Source: Tilletiaria anomala UBC 951
Taxonomy: Eukaryota > Basidiomycota > Exobasidiomycetes > Georgefischeriales > Tilletiariaceae
Length of the DNA stretch: 64,000 bases
NCBI RefSeq assembly: GCF_000711695.1
Contig: NW_013546938.1
Coordinates: 1-64,000 of the forward strand
Direction of reading: 5' to 3'
Shown here: piece by piece, positions 42,762 to 55,244 of the stretch
Layout: each line of letters starts with the position of its first letter
How positions within the stretch are numbered: the first letter of the stretch is position 1
Notes under the pieces: model-generated
Told to the model about the DNA's origin: nothing
Databases searched by the model: none
The model's input: the letters and a program-made list of their open reading frames with translations, nothing else
Made by a program: the position numbers and the translations under genes

Positions 42762-43242
42762 GATGCGCTTCCAGTTTAAATCCAGGGGGGTCTGCTCGCT
42801 CAGCTTTTTGGAATGGGATGCCGCTAGATGGATGTGATTAAAGGATGTGCGACTTGCTCAGTGCCCTGATGAGCCAAGATCAGGATGGATAATGAGCAAT
42901 GAGCTTCTGACATTTTGCCAGTTCGTATAGTCAGGGTGAACATGGGGAGACGGAACGCGGAAGACGTATGGTTCCTGCTCGCGAGCAGTTGGCCCGTGCC
43001 GTCATATCTGCTATTAGTTGTTAGTTCGGGCGAGTTGGAACTTACATTCGATGTGGCTCTCTGCAAAGCACAATGGTCCCAGCAGGTCCAACCAAGTCCA
43101 GATTCGAGTTAACTCCATCGTCACCCCGTTCGTTCTAGAGAGCATCCTATCGATACCCTGATCAGCTAGACCGGCCCTCCCCGCCGAGCTGAAGCGGTCA
43201 CTCATACTCTTCCTGGAATTTCCCAGCCTAACAGTAGTCAAG
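42762..43242. promoter_or_regulatory. Divergent spacer before USO1
   Basis: 481 bp between the start codons of the mitochondrial protein gene (minus) and USO1 (plus). No coding sequence or clear motif. Confidence 0.35.
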
Positions 43243-46200
43243 ATGCTGACGACCGCCAACTGGCTCGGCCAAAAGTACAGCCAGCTGAACAAGGCTGGAC
43301 AGGTTGCGTCGGTAGCTGGTACTGTCCAGGTACTCGCTGAGAAGCTGAAAAGCGGCAGCAGCAACAACAGAAGTGCCACAGAAGAAGCAGCATCAACCAC
43401 CGCGGAGGATCGTCGTGCCGCAATCCTCAGCTTAAAAGGCATCAGTCGTGACCATCCCAAGCAGGTCGCCGACCATGCGCTCGGACCCATCCTTGACGTC
43501 CTCATAGACGAGGCGGCAAAGCCTCCAGGTCAGGCGGACGAAGAGTGTATGAGAGCGCTGGTGGAGATGTGTATCACTTTGTGTGATGCCATGCCTGCGT
43601 CCAGCGAAGCTGTAGCCGCCAAGCCGAGGGTGTGTGCAGGCGGCCTAGCTGCGGCTTGCGTGTGGAGTTGACGCCTCTCTTCATTTTGCATTTACAGACA
43701 CGTCAACAACCATCACACAGCCTGCAATCTTCCGACATCTTCCTCGAGAAACCCGAGCCATTGCAAGCGCTGCTCCCCCTCTTATCCTCCAAGCGCGCAT
43801 TCTATACTCGCTTCGCCTCTCTGCAACTCCTTGGGACGCTCCTGCGCAACCGGGCCTCGCGTGTGCAGGAGCACGTGCTCGTAGCCCCTGGCGGCTGCGG
43901 CGCCATCCTCGAGTGCATCGCCGAAAGTACATCCGGACCCGGCGGCATGTCCGGGAGCAGCTCCGGCGCGCGTTCCGGCAGCAGCGCCGAGATCATCCGC
44001 AACGAGGCGCTCCTGCTCCTTCCGCACCTCGTACATGGCAACCCGGACATCCAGAAGCTCGTCGCGTTCGAAGGCGCGTTTGAGAAACTGCTCGACGTCG
44101 TCGCACAGGAGGGGCGCATCGAGGGTGGCGTCGTGGTGCAGGACGCACTCGAGGGCCTGGAGGCGCTGCTCAGGTACAACGTATCGAATCAGAATTACTT
44201 TCGCGAGACCATGTCCGTGCCTATGCTCGCGCCGCTCCTCTTCTTTCCACCCCCGCCGCCACCGTTATACCACGGAGACGCACCGAGTCGACAAGCGGAG
44301 CAGGAACACGCGCCTCAGCTCGAAGGCTTCGCGTTCCAGGAATGGGACGAGCAAAAGGTGCTCAACGCGAGGTTGGTCATTGGGATCGCTGGACTACTCG
44401 TGTCCGGGCAGGGAGACGGCAAGAGGAACAACCAGGTGAGCAACATGCACTTACAATGTTCAACTCGGTGACTTCCAAGTAGCTTTCCGGCGTTCAGTAC
44501 TGATCAATCTTCATGAATGCGAGAACAATCAGAATGCTCTGCTGCAGAGCGGCATGACGAGATGTCTCGTCGAGCTGGCACTCGCCAGCACCGCACCGGT
44601 CCTCCTCAAGTCGCAGGCGCTGCACGTACTCAGTTCAATGCTCAGCGCGTCTCGCACAACGCAAGAGATGTTTTCCAACCTCCTCGTCTGCCCGATTCTC
44701 GCATTGGAGCAGTCTACCGACGCACGACCGCCACACCTGACGCCACAAGGGGATGCAGATGCACATTTGGAGAATGGGCAGCACGCAGGAGCAGCGGCAG
44801 CGGGATTTGTTGTGTCACCTGCCGAAGACGCAGCAGGAGCGCCGGCACCCCCAATACCCGCGCCAGCACTGACGTACACGCGCTTGCCTGCCAGGCCGGC
44901 GGTCTTGACGCTGATCGGCACCGCATTAAGTGGGCCCTCGATGCTCGAAGCGGGATACGCTCATGCTCAGCTCGGTATGCGCACAGCGGCGCTCAGCGCG
45001 TTTGAGAGTCTCGTCGCGGACAATGTCGACGCGCGTCTGGCTATCATCGGGAGCATGATGCCTGCCGCGGGCGAGTCCGACGCAGATCTTCCCGTCACTG
45101 CTGGGGGCTTGCTGCTGGATGCGTTCAAGGCCTTGCCGTCGAGCTCCGAGGTCGTTGCGGACACAGAGGGGGAGGGCAAAAGGTTCGACCCGTACAAATA
45201 TCTTATCGCTTCGATGCTGTTCACGAGTCTCGTCAAGGGGAGTGAGAGCGCCAAGAAGCTTGCTCGTAACATCGCGTTCGACCACGAAGGTCGCGTCTCG
45301 TCTCGCGACCTAAAGGAAGGCGAGGACCCAGACGAGGACGATCCGCGCAGCTCGCTCATCCAGACCATCATGGGCAACTTTACGCAGGCGATACGCGAGC
45401 AAGCCGACGCTATTCGCAAAGACCGCAGTGCCACGGCCGCAGGCGGTCTCGCATCCGGCTTGTCGCTCGCTGCAGGCTGGACGCGCGTCCTGGTTGGCTA
45501 CCTGGTCTGCCTCGGCAGCTGGCTCTGGGACTCGCCGGCGTCTGTGCGCGACTTCCTCTTCGAGTCGGCCAACATGCAGGTGCTGATCCAACCCGTGGCA
45601 CAGTCGTCCGGCATCGACCCTCTCATTCAGAGCCTCAGCACCTTCGTCCTTGGTGTCCTGTACGAGTTCAACACCGAACCAGGCGAGTTGAAGCGCGAGA
45701 CTATGCATCCCATCTTGCACTCGCGCATCGGCGCGGACAACTTTGGCGTGCGCTTGCTCCGCCTGCGCGACGATCCTCGCTTTCGTGCCGTCGGGCCCGA
45801 TGTTCTCGAGCGCGTTGGGGACGCCCCAGAGGCGACTGCAGAGAACCAGCAAGATGGTCTTTGGCTCAATTGGGGCTTTGTCGAATTTTGGAAAAACAAC
45901 TTTTGTGAGTGAACTCTCTTTTTGCCATTCATGGATGATTATGCACAGGGAGATGACCTTGGCACATCGCCCTTTAACGCCCAAACAGTGCTTGTCCAGA
46001 AGAGTATCCTCGTTGAGCCAAGCTCGACTTCTGCGAGCTCGGCAACCGCAAGCACAGAGTTGCTGGACGCACGAAGGCAACTCGATACCCTGCGCGATCA
46101 AGTTGCGAATCGGACACGGGAGGTCCAGCACCTTGCACAGAACCTCGAGCAGACGCAAAAGGAGAAAGAGGAGCAGGTGAGCTTGTGCTTTGTCCGCAGG

Positions 46201-47026
46201 TGGCGATGTGGTAGACGCATGTTCATTTTGAATCTCTATTTGACAGCGAGCCAAATATGAAACTGAGATTGCCGCCGCCGCGGCTGCATCACAAGCGAGC
46301 GCAGACAGTCTGACGGCCCTGCAGGCTGAGCTGTCCGCCGCACACAACGGGCATGAAGTAGCATTGTCCGAGGCGAACAAGTCGCGGGAGGCGCTGAACG
46401 CTGAACTGGATGCCGTGCGCGAGATGCTCAGTGCGGCAGAGAGCAAGAACTCTGAGCTGGAGAAGTGGGCGAACGAGGCGGAAGAGGCGATGCGCAGACT
46501 CAAGGAGAAGGTTGCGGCGCAGGCGCAGATGGACATGCAGGGCGGTGCAGAGAAGGAGAAGGAGGAGAGAGCCAAGATGGACGCGCTGGAAGAGCAAATT
46601 AAGGAATTGAAGCGCAAACTCGAGGAGGGGCAAGCGTGTGTACAGGCCGTGGAGAAGGAGGCGAGTGCCAATATCGAGGCGCTGGAGGAGCAAATCAAGG
46701 AATTGAAGCGCAAAGTTGAGGAGGGACAAGCGCGCGTGCAGGCCGTGGAGAAGGAAAAGGACGAGGTTGTGCAGCGAGCTAAGGAGGAAGCTGCCTTGGC
46801 AGCATCCGCTGGAATGGAGGAGAACAAGGCCGCCGCGGTTGACGAGAGTCCAAGCGTTGATGTCCGACGACTGCAAGAGCTGGAGAAGGAGAACGAAGAC
46901 TTGCTTGTTTTGCTTGAAGAGCTCAGCACCAAGCGCAAGGTGGATAAGGCGAGAATGCGCGAGAACGATCTTGAAGTCAGCGATGACGACGATGACGATG
47001 ATGACGATGACGACCAGGAGGGGTAG
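43243..47026 (+). CDS. USO1: Vesicle tethering protein Uso1/p115
   Basis: Long coiled-coil tether for ER-derived COPII vesicles at the Golgi. Exons 43243-43629, 43698-44435, 44533-45904, 45989-46176 and 46247-47026 give 1154 residues. The armadillo-like head is marked by SDIFLEKPEPLQALLPLLSS, AEIIRNEALLLLPHLVHGNP, VAFEGAFEKLLDVVAQEG, SNQNYFRET and, near its end, ADNFGVRLLRLRDDPRFRAV and WGFVEFWKNNF. From about 850 the protein is a continuous heptad coiled coil and it ends in the acidic tail EVSDDDDDDDDDDDQEG, as in p115. Exon 4 start was placed at 45989 because only this acceptor keeps phase and gives NNFLLVQKSI. A 32-residue tandem duplication lies in the coil (nt 46583-46774). Exon 1/2 boundary is the least certain. 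Confidence 0.9.
46583..46774 (+). repeat. Tandem 96-bp duplication inside USO1
   Basis: Two adjacent 96-bp units (46583-46678 and 46679-46774) both encode ALEEQIKELKRKxEEGQAxV followed by QAVEKE. The units differ at scattered, mostly synonymous positions, so the duplication is recent but not new. It adds exactly 32 residues, keeping the heptad register nearly intact. Confidence 0.85.
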
Positions 47027-49887
47027 CACCAGCCAGCATACAAAGCTCCCCGCCCACTTTTCTCTCACTCTGTCTCTGTAATCTGGAGAAGGCTCGAACC
47101 TCTTTCGAGAGACGCGTGCACATTTCCTTCTTATCCGTGCCATCCAAATCCCGAGTCTCCTTCTGTCCACTTATATACTGACGACGTGTGGATCCCAGAC
47201 CGTCAAGGCGAGCAGAGCGTACAATCCGACGGAAGCAGTGCCCGTCGCGGCAATCCTGGCTCTGCAATTTTCTCACGCTGCTTCTACTTTACAGAGTCGC
47301 TGCACCGAATGAGACTGGAAAGGCAACGGCGGAAGAACATTCTAAGCATAGGCGATGTGGTGACCTACGTGGATGCGTCGCTTTGAAACGGTGCATTTGT
47401 GATTTCGAATATTCTGGACCTTTGTGGCCATTGATAGCATGGAACAGAGCTCTGTACTGTTCTAGGCATGCTTGTCGCATCCGCCCTGTCACCCGCCAGC
47501 GAGGGCAACTCTGGCAGCTATCGGCGTTGCAGTTGTCTAGGTTGAGGTCCACTCGGAAGAGGCCCACGACGCGATGGGAACAAGAGGGGACGAGAAAAAT
47601 CTGCGTGGCATGCACAGCGACGTCCTGATGCATATTCGACGTGTTTTCTTTATTTCTTCATTTTGTTGGGGGGGGGGGGTAAACCAATGAGATGGTTTAT
47701 GTGGAATGAAAGCGAGAAAAGCGCAGTGCAGACAACCGGGCAGGAGGAACTCTTGAATGCAACCTCTCTTCGGATCAAGTGGGGGGAATGGCGGACAGAA
47801 TCTCATTTGCACACTCCACGTTCAACACAACTGCTGCATGCCGCATTGGAATTGTATGCCCGATCGAATGCATTTCACGCATGTGATGGCTCTTATTGTT
47901 GATTGTGAGCGGGCGGGTCCATCCCTTCTCCCCAGAGACGGCTGATCACCGAGGTGCGATCAAGAAGAGAGAGCGCAACGCGGGTGGGTCGATGTCAGGC
48001 CGTTGGGCCCTCCGGGCCCCCACTAGCTTGAGTTTTTGAGCTGGCTCTCAATGCAACCCATCGCTCACTCGCTTGCAGTAGGCTGCTGTGACGCCCAGAC
48101 CCACACGCTCTACCCACGCTCATGTTCTCGAGTGGATTCCCTGCTGCAGCACATGTTCCATACATACAAGCATCTTTTTGGGCGCCTTGCACGTTTGCCG
48201 CAATTCTCTCCGCGCTCGTATCTACAAAGGTTACAGACGAGCTGTGCGCCGTGGACCTGGGAACTCGGTCGATGGGCGAGAGGGAGCGGATGTGTGTGCT
48301 AGAGCGTGTATGCCAAGGTCTGTATCGGCCGAGAGACTAGAGCTTCTTCGCTACAGGTCGCCAGCCGAGGAGAGCAAGAGTACGAGTGTGGGTGGCCCGA
48401 GCGATACATATCTGGCTCTCTCTCTCTCTTGATATGTATATATAGGCATGCATGGCCCCAGCACAGTGTAACAGGAGAGGCAGAGGAGCGCAGGCAAAGC
48501 AAAGCTACGCAAGTGACTGACTGACCGACTACACTCAAAGAAAACCAAGCTGAGAACGACAACACGCCCCCCATTCGTATTACTACTGGTGGTAGGAGTA
48601 GAACTACTACTACCACTCTCACCACCAGCCTGGCTTGCCCATCGCATCACACAGCCCAGCTGAAAGGCCCCAGAGGAAGCAAGCCAAGTGTCGTGCGCTC
48701 CCCCGGCTTCTACCTTGCTACCAAGTGAGCAGCCCCCCGCCCCACCCCGAGCGACGCCCGAGCGACGCGAGGCGAGGGGGAAGCGACGCCGCAGGTGATC
48801 GACACGCGTACCCAGACAAATAGGGTCGTGCCGTCAGCGCCAGCATCTCCGCTTGCTACCCATCCCATCAGAAACACACCCGATTGCCAGCGACAGGATA
48901 GCAGAGGACATGCACCTTGTCGTTGTCTCATAAAGAGCAGCACAAGACGTCTGGCTGGCCTCCTCTCGCGGCGGTCAATACCATAGGCGACGCTTTTCCA
49001 GACAGCCCAGTAAGCGAGTGCCAGGTCGAGGTTGTACACTACGTGCAGCGACGGCGTTTGGCCCCAGTGAGCGCTGTTGGTACAGAGGTCGGCAAAGAGC
49101 AAAGCTGCGCAAAACAGGCTGCTTGCTGCTCGCCTGTGTACGCAACGGACTCTTGCGCTGGCCGCACCATCACTCCAGGACCCTGCATAGCATTGCATCA
49201 GCTACGCGTAGCAAAGTACAGACAGCAGTGCAGCTGTAACCCCTTGTCAAACCCCGTGCCCGCCTTATTTTCAACACACTTGCGTGCACTGTGCTGAATC
49301 GGAGGCAAGCTGGCGGCGGTCTCATGCGGAGCCATCCAACTGCACACCGCTGCGCTGCGCTACAGACAAGAAGACTTCGCTCACACCACCTCACTCAGCA
49401 CCAAACACCACGTGCAACACCCTCATCAGCGACGCTGAAGGCACCGCCCGGCATTGCGACTGCAGCGCCCGTATCCACACCCGCATCGTCAGCTGCAGCT
49501 GCAGCTGCAGCGGCACGGCCAGCAGGCGCGCGCCCCAGTGCCATCTGCCGGACCAGGCTGGACGCAGAGCGCACTGCTCCACAACGGCCTCAGCGTGCCC
49601 CCTCCTCGTCATTCCTCGGCCCGCTCGAGGGCGGGCAGCGTGCACCCACGACACACACGCACACACAGCCCGGGTTAGGTGCCTGGCTAGCTGAGTCACT
49701 CGGGCTCGTTGTCTTGCAAGGGACAATAGAGGCACACACGCACAGACGTGCGGAGATACCCTCTTGGAGCGCACCGGCTCCCGCTGGCTAGAGGCTGCTG
49801 GTGGGTGCAGCAGGCGTTGAGAACAGAAGTCGAGCGTCAGGGGGCGGAGAGGAGGCAAACACTGCTCCTTTTAACCCTACACCCAAG
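47027..49887. promoter_or_regulatory. 2.9-kb upstream region of the G-alpha gene, repeat-rich
   Basis: No protein family is recognisable in the many short frames. Simple-sequence features include a G run at 47667-47678, CT repeats at about 48414-48430 directly before a TATATA stretch (48437-48446), an imperfect 13-bp hairpin at 48589-48616, AGCTGC repeats at about 49492-49510 and CA repeats at about 49645-49670. Several ATGs precede the G-alpha start, so if transcription begins near 48.5 kb the leader would be over 1 kb with upstream frames and possibly an intron. This is typical of complex signalling-gene promoters, but I cannot locate the start site. Confidence 0.45.
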
Positions 49888-51449
49888 ATGGGGAATTGTT
49901 TCAGCGCGAACGAAGAAAAGGAGGCGAAGGAGCGGAGCTATGCGATCGATAAACAGATTGAGGAGGACAGCAGGAAGCTGAAGCGGGAATGCAAGATTCT
50001 ACTGTTAGGTGTGTTCCCATGGCCCTGCACCGTCAATCCTTGGAGTGATACGACGCTGACCCATGTCCCCTTCCCGCCTGACTTGTGCTCGAAAGGCTCG
50101 GGTGAGTCGGGCAAATCAACAATCGTCAAGCAGATGAAGATCATCCACCAGAATGGCTACACGCCCGACGAGCTGCTCATGTACCGCTTGACGGTGATCA
50201 AGAACCTGGTCGACAGCGCACAGGCACTCGTGCTTGCCCTGCGCAAGTTCACACTGGAGCCCGAGCGCCCCGAGAACCGCGAGGCGGCAGATAAGATCCT
50301 GCAGTACCGCGTCGACGCGGACCCGAGCACAACGCTTGAGCCGCACATGGGCGAGTCCATCACCGAGCTCTGGAGCGACCCCATCATCCGCCAGGTGCTG
50401 GAAAAAAGCAACGAATTTTACCTGATGGACAGTGCACCGTAGTGAGTCGGATGCCCATAGCCGCGTGTTCTTCTTTTATTGCGCTGCGGCCGCCATCCCT
50501 CTTCTGATGCGCCAGAGCCCCCCACCTTTTCCCCTCACCGCTCGACTCGATGCAGCTTCTTCGAGAGCGCGCCGCGAATAGCGATGCCGGCGTACATACC
50601 CAACGAAGCCGATGTGCTGCGCGCGCGATCCAAGACGACGGGAATCAGTGAGACGCGCTTCTCCATGGGCCAGCTGTCCATCCACCTGTTCGACGTTGGC
50701 GGGCAGCGCTCCGAGCGCAAAAAGTGGATCCACTGCTTCGAGGCGGTCACCAGCATCATCTTCTGCGTCGCTCTCAGCGAGTACGACCAGGTGCTGCTCG
50801 AAGAGAGCACACAGAATCGCATGGCGGAGAGCCTCGTACTGTTCGAGAGCGTCGTTAATAGCCGTGAGTCCCATCCTGCAGTTCGCCAGAGACCTTGAAG
50901 CTTGGAACTCGTCTGCACTGATACTAACTATCCTTTGCTCCCCTCCTCTGCCTCCATTGCGAACAAACGTGATTCGCAGGATGGTTTGCGCGGACGTCTG
51001 TCATCCTCTTCTTGAACAAGATCGACATCTTCAAGGTCAAGATCCCCAAACAGCCGCTATCGCAATATTTTCCCGAGTACAGCGGCGGTCCGGATGTGCA
51101 CAAGGCGGCCAAGTACATTTTATGGCGATTCACACAGACGAACCGGTGCGTTTCGTGCCGCATGAGCGCGTCTTCAGCGGGCCGTCGACTGATCGTCGAG
51201 CACTGCCCCCCACAGAGCCCGATTAAGTATCTTTCCGCATCTGACACAAGCAACAGACACGAACAACATTCGGCTAGTCTTCGCAGCTGTAAAAGAGTAA
51301 GTGTCCGCTTGCACCCAAGTGGGGTTCAGATGCCCCCTTCGTCTACCTTGTCCTTCATCTGTGCGTCCAACTGATTGACCCCGTCCGCCTGCCCTCCCGC
51401 CAACAGAACCATCTTGCAAAATGCGCTACGGGAATCAGGGATTTTATAG
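49888..51449 (+). CDS. Heterotrimeric G protein alpha subunit, class III (Gpa3-like)
   Basis: GTPase that relays receptor signals, in smuts typically to the cAMP-PKA pathway. Exons 49888-50008, 50096-50441, 50556-50863, 50980-51145, 51228-51296 and 51407-51449 give 350 residues. The start gives [11 protein letters not shown], with Gly2 for N-myristoylation and Cys4 for palmitoylation. GTPase motifs are GSGESGKST (G1, residues 41-49), RSKTTGISE (G2 with the Arg-Thr pair), [12 protein letters not shown] (G3), LNKIDIF (G4) and [12 protein letters not shown] (G5, Gln in place of the usual Cys). It ends [10 protein letters not shown], without the Cys at -4 targeted by pertussis toxin. The class III label is based on this tail and is a family inference. 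All five splice joins are in phase. Confidence 0.95.
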
Positions 51450-52073
51450 CAGGCCCACTCCCAACCTATCACCCACCATCGGAACAACGCTCCCACCCAT
51501 CCTTGCTGGCTCTCTCTGCACATCTCTTGCTCCACGGCAAAAATTCGCCGTAATCATCTGTGCAATGGGGAGGGGGGTCGTTTTGCTCGCCTCACCTCCG
51601 ATCTACGCCCGCTCGGGCGACTGCTGCGCAAGCGCCGACACGTTGCGCTCGGGGGAAGAGCTCGAGGCGTGGCCACACATTTCGTCACGGGGACAGCGCC
51701 AGGTCCCTTCTCGTACCCTCATTCATATGTGTTCTTATAGATTCACATGAAACACGTGCCCTTGTTCTTTGCTCTGCACCTTGCCATCCTGCTCCGCACA
51801 TCCTTCCAGCTGGATGCCACGCGCGACGAAGAGAAGATGTTTTGATGAGGATATAATGCTTTGTCTGTTCTACAGATGTGTGTGCGGGTGGTTGCTGCTT
51901 CTGAGGGTGGGCCCAATCCGGTCCCCTTGTGCTGCTTGTACATGAAAGGTGCAATCGGCCCCAGACGTGCCTGACATAGTTTGCTTGTACCCGAGGGAGG
52001 TGGGGCAGGGAGAGAAGCGAGAGCAAGGACTTGTTGCATGCAAAGGAGGATCCGCAGTTGTTGAAATCGCGCA
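51450..52073. other. Convergent 3' region of G-alpha and transportin genes
   Basis: 624 bp between two stop codons on opposite strands. Contains no supported gene; a poly-G stretch (about 51566-51575) is the only notable feature. Confidence 0.4.
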
Positions 52074-55000
52074 TTAGAGGCCGTACCGACTCTGCAGCCG
52101 CTGAACGATCAGTGGTGGGAAGTGCTTTTTTTGCTCTTCCCATTGCGCTCCGCTCATATCTTTGAACCCGGTTAGGATCTGCGCGCGTTAGGGTGGCATG
52201 GTCAGCGTGCGTCCAGACAGCAAAAAAGCACACGTACGTCCGCTACTGGTTCGACAAGTACTCACGCTGATGAACATATTATTGAGCTCCGCGCTCGGAG
52301 TAGTCCAGCGCACGACCGCCATGCAAAAGTAGACAAATGACTTGGCCACTGTGAGGAACAGGAAAATATGCAACATTGAGCCTCAAGGAAACTTGATGGA
52401 ACGGATAAAATGTCGTGTGACTCACCTCCATTGGGGTTGACTTTAATCATCTGGCAGAGACCCCTGAAAGCGCTGTCCTTCTCCTCGTTGTCCTTAATGT
52501 CCCACAGCGCCTGGCACCAGCGCTCTATGAAAATTTCAAGGTGCGGCGCGACGAGCTCCGGGCAAACGAGCCCCAATCGCCCAATTGTGACCGCCGCATT
52601 TTCCGTCAGGCTTTTGACGCTCTTTGGGTTGAGCAGCACGGGGACCAGCCGCTCCATCAACGGAGGCACCCACTGGTGCAGCTCTGGATCCGAGCCGTAC
52701 TGCAGCGCAATCTCACCAGTGGCCCAGGCTGCATTGTTGCATACGCTCACGTTTTCCGGTTGGGGTTGATCCTCGATTTGAGAGACCAGCTCAGGCATGA
52801 TCTGCGGCAACGATGGTCGCAAGAGATCGAATGCAGAGATGGCCAAATCACCGAGGAGCGCATACGCTGACTGCCGAATCGAGGATTCCGGGGTCTGGCA
52901 AATAAGCATGAGAGCTGTTAGCAAGCGAAGGAAATACCACAAAGAGGGGGAAGCCGCAACGTACCTGTACACACAAGCTGAGCAGCGGTAGGATGGAAGG
53001 CTGCGTGGAGCCGACCAGTTCCCTCGCTAAGCCCTGCAAGCCCTGCGTTAAGCCGCTGAGCAAATCGAGCGCGACGATGACGAATGTCTTGCCGTCGTCG
53101 TATTCATCGGCGGTGCCCGCCTGATAGCGCTTGATGACCTCGTCGACGATGAGTACGCAGCGCTGGAAGACGGGTTGCGCGAACGGCGCAAAACCTTCAC
53201 CGACTGCGATCGTGACAGACGAGAGGCACTCGAGCAGTGGGATGAGGTCCGCGTCCTCGTTGGAAAGCGCCTGCCATTTCTGGATGAGCGGCGGCAGAAG
53301 GATGTTGATGTATTCCGGCCGATTGAGCGCGGCACCCACCGAGTCTGCGAGCGTGCCGATGGCGTCGTAGAGGATAAGCAGGTTCTTCCGTTGGTACTTC
53401 TGGAACGCCGTCACCAACCCGGTCAGCACAGGCCCAAGATACGGCGCGATGATTGGGCCTGCTTCCTCTTCGAGCGTCGCAAAAGCACTGCAGCCTGCTT
53501 CCTGCACGCGTTTGTTCCCGTCGAGCACCATGCGCAGTAGGCCCTCCATTAGTGGGATAAAGTATGTGTTGAGGTGCTGCTCGGACGTGTCGGCGATGCA
53601 CCAGCGGCAGTAGCGTCCCAATGTCCAACAGGCGATGGAGCGCACAAGCGGCTTGGAGTCGTTGAGCGAGTTGATCAGGAATGGGATCAGCGTCGGTAGG
53701 TGCGGCTCAACGCCGCCGATGCAGCCCTCGGCAATGGCACCGAGCGCGAGGATGCCGACTTCGCGCTCCATCCACTCTTGGCTGAAGATACGGTCCTTGA
53801 GATGCGGAAAGAGCGTCTCGAGCATCGCATCGTTGAACTTAAGCGCCAACACGTCCAGCGCCGCCGCAGAACACTTGCGCAAATTCCACTCGCCGACACT
53901 TTCGTCGTCCTCCTCATCGTCGTCATCATCATAGTCTTCCTCCTCCGCGTCGAACTCCGCGTCGATGACCGCTCGCGACTTGCTCGTTCCTTGGCCATCT
54001 ATCGGCTGCCCATTTTCATCCAGCCGCTCGTTCCGGTGATCTGCACCGCCATAATGCCGCGGCCGGATATCCTCTGGCCGATCGGGCACATCTGCATCGT
54101 CCTCATCGCCGCCCATGATCATCAGGTCCTCCTCACTGTAAACCATGCACTTGAGCAGCACGGGCAGAATCTGGCCGAGGTACGGCGCGAGCTGGACAAA
54201 GATCGCGTCGTCTTCTGCAAACTCGAGCCAGAACTCGCACGCTTCCAGTGCCGTGTCCTCGTCCTTGTCCTGTGTAGAATAGATCATGTAGTCGACGACG
54301 GCGCGCAGCTCGGGTATCAGCTTATCGGGCCGCGCGCCGAGGATGCATACGAACGCCTGGCACACGAACCGCCGGACGTTCGCCTCTGGATCGCTGGCGA
54401 GGCGGAAGAGGGCTTGGATGTATGAATCGATATGCTGCAAGAGCGTGGGAGAGGCAATGTCTGTCATGCGATTTAACGAATTAAGCGCATGCGCTCGTAT
54501 CCGCTTCTCGTGGTATTCCGCTGCCTGGATCCATCCAGGGATCAATCCCTCGATCGGCCGCATACCGTTGATCGTGCATGTCTCTAACAATTGCGGCATG
54601 TCTTCTGAGAGCTTTGCAAAGACATTGAATGCACCCTGCGTGTACCCGAGCGACAGCAAGCCGGGTCAGCTCGTTCCTACGATTAGAGTGACCCTTTCGC
54701 CGCTAGTAAGCTCACCTCCATGGTGCTTGGATCTTGCGAGTTCATCATGTTGATGAGCTCCATCACACCTTGCGGCCACCCTTCGAGCCCTTCGGCGTTG
54801 AGCAAAGCGACAACGACCAGACCGGCTGTCCGCCGGAGAATCTCATCGGACGAGCGGAGGACGGGGAAGATGACGCTCTTGATGTATTCGATGCTCTGTG
54901 TTGGGATGGAGTTGTGCTGCTCGTTAATCTCATTCTTGACGATGATACCCGCTATGGGACTTGCGGAGAACTCGTTTGGCGAGAAATGTGTGAAGATGTA

Positions 55001-55244
55001 GGTGAGGTAGCTGGTGTAGTCTGGTAATTTGCTCATGTGGTTTAACCGCTACAACGAACCAATCGGCAGCATACAAGTGTGAGCATGCTACCAGAAGAAG
55101 CGACTTTCGGAGAGCTAGAGCTCCACTTACATCTGTTACACCGAGTTGAACTTCGCGGGACGTGTTGGACGTGTCCTCCAGCATGCTGATGCATTGCTGG
55201 AGGATCCCTTGGTCCGGCTGCCACTGCGCTACTGCCGCTGCCAT
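52074..55244 (-). CDS. Transportin (karyopherin beta-2, Kap104)
   Basis: Nuclear import receptor for PY-NLS cargoes such as hnRNP-like proteins. Exons 55244-55131, 55048-54716, 54635-52965, 52894-52426, 52348-52266 and 52178-52074 give 924 residues, near the family norm. HEAT repeats run throughout; recognisable blocks are LNHMSKLPDYTSYLTYIF, RRTAGLVVVALLNAEGL, EACEFWLEFAEDD, the acidic H8 loop (EEEDYDDDDDEEDDESVGEW), WTLGRYCRWCIADT, VQEAGCSAFATLEEEAG and NNAAWATGEIALQYGSD. The last exon ends FPPLIVQRLQSRYGL, matching the transportin C-terminus. Each exon junction was confirmed by phase. The H8 loop, which releases cargo on RanGTP binding, is unusually Asp-rich. Confidence 0.95.

Noticed and set aside
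45310-47043. 577-residue open frame on the minus strand opposite USO1
   Set aside because: It is Ser/Leu-rich and mirrors the Glu/Lys-rich coiled coil on the plus strand; such antisense frames arise from codon bias. Splice sites and conservation support USO1 on the plus strand.
47663-47902. Short frame following the G run upstream of G-alpha
   Set aside because: No domain, atypical codon usage and no start context.
53700-54425. 241-residue plus-strand frame opposite transportin
   Set aside because: Antisense to HEAT-repeat coding sequence, no domain.
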